7,766 bases of DNA. Origin: Candidatus Electronema nielsenii. Its GTDB lineage: Bacteria; Desulfobacterota; Desulfobulbia; Desulfobulbales; Desulfobulbaceae. Shown here in pieces: positions 6,243 through 7,766 of this stretch (positions within the stretch are counted from its first letter, which is position 1; each line of letters starts with the position of its first letter). Both the position numbers and the translations under genes were made by a program. The DNA is taken from positions 1 to 7,766 of the forward strand of contig JAGIXO010000081.1 of NCBI GenBank assembly GCA_026122915.1, written 5' to 3'. The notes under the pieces are model-generated. The model saw only the letters and a program-made list of their open reading frames with translations. It did not search any database and had not been told where the DNA came from.

Positions 6243-7766
6243 TTATTCCTGCATCATAACGCGAAAACCGAGCAGGTCTTCCCGGTAGTCAGGCTTGTTT
6301 CTGAAACGGAAAGCAGCTCGACAGTTATGCACTCTGCTACCCGCCGATCCGCCCCGTACTACCCGTTCTCCACCACCTGAAGGCCCGCGCGGATTGTTAC
6401 GTACCCCGCCCGCAGCATAATAATCCTTGTCAAATTTATCGGCACACCACTCCCAGACATTACCGCTCATATCATAAAGCCCAAAGCCGTTAGCCTGCTT
6501 GCCGCCGATTTGATGCGTTTTTCTGCCGCCGTTTTCCTCATGCCAAGCCAAAACATCGGGGTTGTCACCGCCGCAGTATTTGCCGGAGCCATCAGCGCGG
6601 CAGGCGTATTCCCATTCAGCCTCAGTGGGCAGTCGATAGACTCGTTGGGAGCGTTTGTTCATCTTCTCCACAAAGGCCTTGGCATCGTTCCATGAAACAT
6701 TCTCTACTGGATACTGGCCCCTACCGCTCTTTTTGAAGCCGGAGGGATTGTTGTGCATAATCTTTTCCCATTGATTCTGCGTGACCTCATATTTGCTCAT
6801 CCAGAAGCCATTCACACAGACTTCATGCACCGGTCCTTCCCAAGCGAACCGTCCTTTTTCTCCGAACGGTGATCCCATTTTAAAACAACCACCCGGCACG
6901 TAAACAAACTCTATGCCCGTGGCTTCGTTGAGTAACATGTCACCTTTTTTTGGTGGCTCTGGCGCAGGAGCAGCAAGTACGGGTTGCGGTTCTTGCGCGG
7001 GCAGTGCTTTCATCTTAACGGCAGGTCGTGCTGTTTCTTGATGTACGTTCTCTTGCAACTGCTTGGGTACTATAATAAAATCACCCTGCTCATGGCTGGT
7101 TTTGTTGATATATCCGTATCTCGGCAGCTGCCCCGTGCTTCTATAAACTGGCTGAAGCATCCGCTCAAACAGGCTACGACCAGACAGTACCTCTTGGTTG
7201 TCCCGCAGCGTGATCAGAAAACTGCGGGCAAACAACGAGTGCCTTGCTCCCTCCTCATACGCTGGTCGTTCGCTGCCAGAAACCAAGGAAGTGAGCGAGG
7301 GAGTTTCTAACAGCCGCTGAAGCCGTGCTTCCCGGCTTTCCCGGAGCCTTGAATCATCAGGCAACTGGAGGCTGCCGGAGTAACTGGAATCCGTTATCAC
7401 CAGAACGTGCTTTGCCCGCACTGTGCTGAGAATATTGGTAATCAGTGCCGTTGGTATCCATTCGCTATCGTTGACTAAATCGGCATCGACTGGCTTCCAA
7501 TAGCCTGCGCCGCTGTGGCTGATCTGACTATGTCCGGTGTAGTAAATCAGCAGATTGTCGCGATCTCGGTTAGTCATCCGTTTTGGCAGCTGCGAGAGCG
7601 TCCACAGCGTTCGATCACGGTCAGCATCAAGGAGCAACTCAACCTTAAAACCGTATTTTTCCTCCAGCATTCTCGCGACCTCTTGTGCATCGGCTCGCGC
7701 AGTTTTCAGTTCGTCCATGTGCTGGTAGCTCTGATTGCCGATCACTACGGCGTGGTATTTGCCAAA
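6243..7766 (-). CDS. Caspase-like (peptidase C14) / FGE-sulfatase fusion, N-terminus beyond window
   Basis: The frame is open to the right edge, so 507 residues are visible. It enters as FGKYHAVVIGNQSY, the usual first strand of a caspase-like domain, so the GTG at 7745 is internal. The domain (to about 235) has its His in YYTGHS (codon 7530-7532). The Cys position in DSCYSG reads DSSYSG (codon 7383-7385, AGT). A Pro/Ala-rich linker (about 240-275) leads to a complete FGE-sulfatase/SUMF1 domain, with FVYVPGGCFKMGS, SKYEVTQNQW, YRLPTEAEWEYACR, GLYDMSGNVWEWC, RVVRGGS and the ending GFRV. In true formylglycine-generating enzymes two Cys follow GGS. Here the first is Ser (6336-6338) and the second is kept (6321-6323), so that activity is unlikely. 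Proteins of this architecture are known in bacteria, mostly without a defined role; some take part in signalling or defence. Confidence 0.88.
   Translation of the reverse strand, partial: FGKYHAVVIGNQSYQHMDELKTARADAQEVARMLEEKYGFKVELLLDADRDRTLWTLSQLPKRMTNRDRDNLLIYYTGHSQISHSGAGYWKPVDADLVNDSEWIPTALITNILSTVRAKHVLVITDSSYSGSLQLPDDSRLRESREARLQRLLETPSLTSLVSGSERPAYEEGARHSLFARSFLITLRDNQEVLSGRSLFERMLQPVYRSTGQLPRYGYINKTSHEQGDFIIVPKQLQENVHQETARPAVKMKALPAQEPQPVLAAPAPEPPKKGDMLLNEATGIEFVYVPGGCFKMGSPFGEKGRFAWEGPVHEVCVNGFWMSKYEVTQNQWEKIMHNNPSGFKKSGRGQYPVENVSWNDAKAFVEKMNKRSQRVYRLPTEAEWEYACRADGSGKYCGGDNPDVLAWHEENGGRKTHQIGGKQANGFGLYDMSGNVWEWCADKFDKDYYAAGGVRNNPRGPSGGGERVVRGGSAGSRVHNCRAAFRFRNKPDYREDLLGFRVMMQE

Noticed and set aside
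7743..7745. GTG at 7745 as start of the caspase-like gene
   Set aside because: Upstream codons in the same frame read FGKYHAV, the conserved beginning of the first caspase strand. The gene continues past the window.
1..7766. CRISPR arrays, tRNA or rRNA genes, insertion sequences
   Set aside because: I saw no regularly spaced repeats, tRNA-like folds, transposase motifs or terminal inverted repeats.

Overview
The window looks like a Gram-negative chromosome of the Desulfobacterota type, possibly Desulfobulbales or a cable-bacterium relative. That placement is an inference. It rests on a YidC with the large periplasmic domain, a heptose-bisphosphate phosphatase of LPS synthesis, two lipoproteins, and a caspase-like/FGE-sulfatase fusion of a kind I recall as common in that group. 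No marker here fixes the taxonomy.

Layout. Positions 1-3283 hold the conserved cluster rpmH-rnpA-yidD-yidC-jag, all on the minus strand. It runs from a near-consensus promoter at 3451-3479 and leaves the window at the left edge inside jag. These genes supply ribosomal protein L34, the RNase P protein, two membrane-insertion factors and a KH/R3H RNA-binding protein. The genes are very close together: rpmH and rnpA are 5 bases apart, rnpA and yidD overlap by 14, and jag starts 11 bases after yidC. rpmH and jag are real genes that are easy to miss, because rpmH has only 45 codons and jag has no stop codon inside the window.

Divergent from this cluster, on the plus strand, is a likely two-gene unit (3507-4937). 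It encodes a class I SAM-dependent methyltransferase of unknown substrate and GmhB, the phosphatase of ADP-heptose synthesis. A weak terminator may follow.

Positions 4999-6240 hold two separately transcribed small genes for acidic, low-complexity lipoproteins of 123 and 150 residues. Each has its own TTGACA/TATCAT promoter with a similar A-rich flank, a G-run ribosome binding site, a lipoprotein signal peptide and short internal repeats. Their function is unknown.

Positions 6243-7766 (minus strand) carry most of a caspase-like/FGE-sulfatase fusion whose N-terminus lies beyond the right edge. The caspase Cys position is Ser, and the FGE domain has only one of the two Cys expected of an active formylglycine-generating enzyme. 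Both halves may therefore be non-catalytic. A strong 19-bp hairpin separates this gene from the second lipoprotein gene. The lipoprotein pair and this double-variant fusion are the least ordinary parts of the window. Nothing in the sequence proves that they act together.
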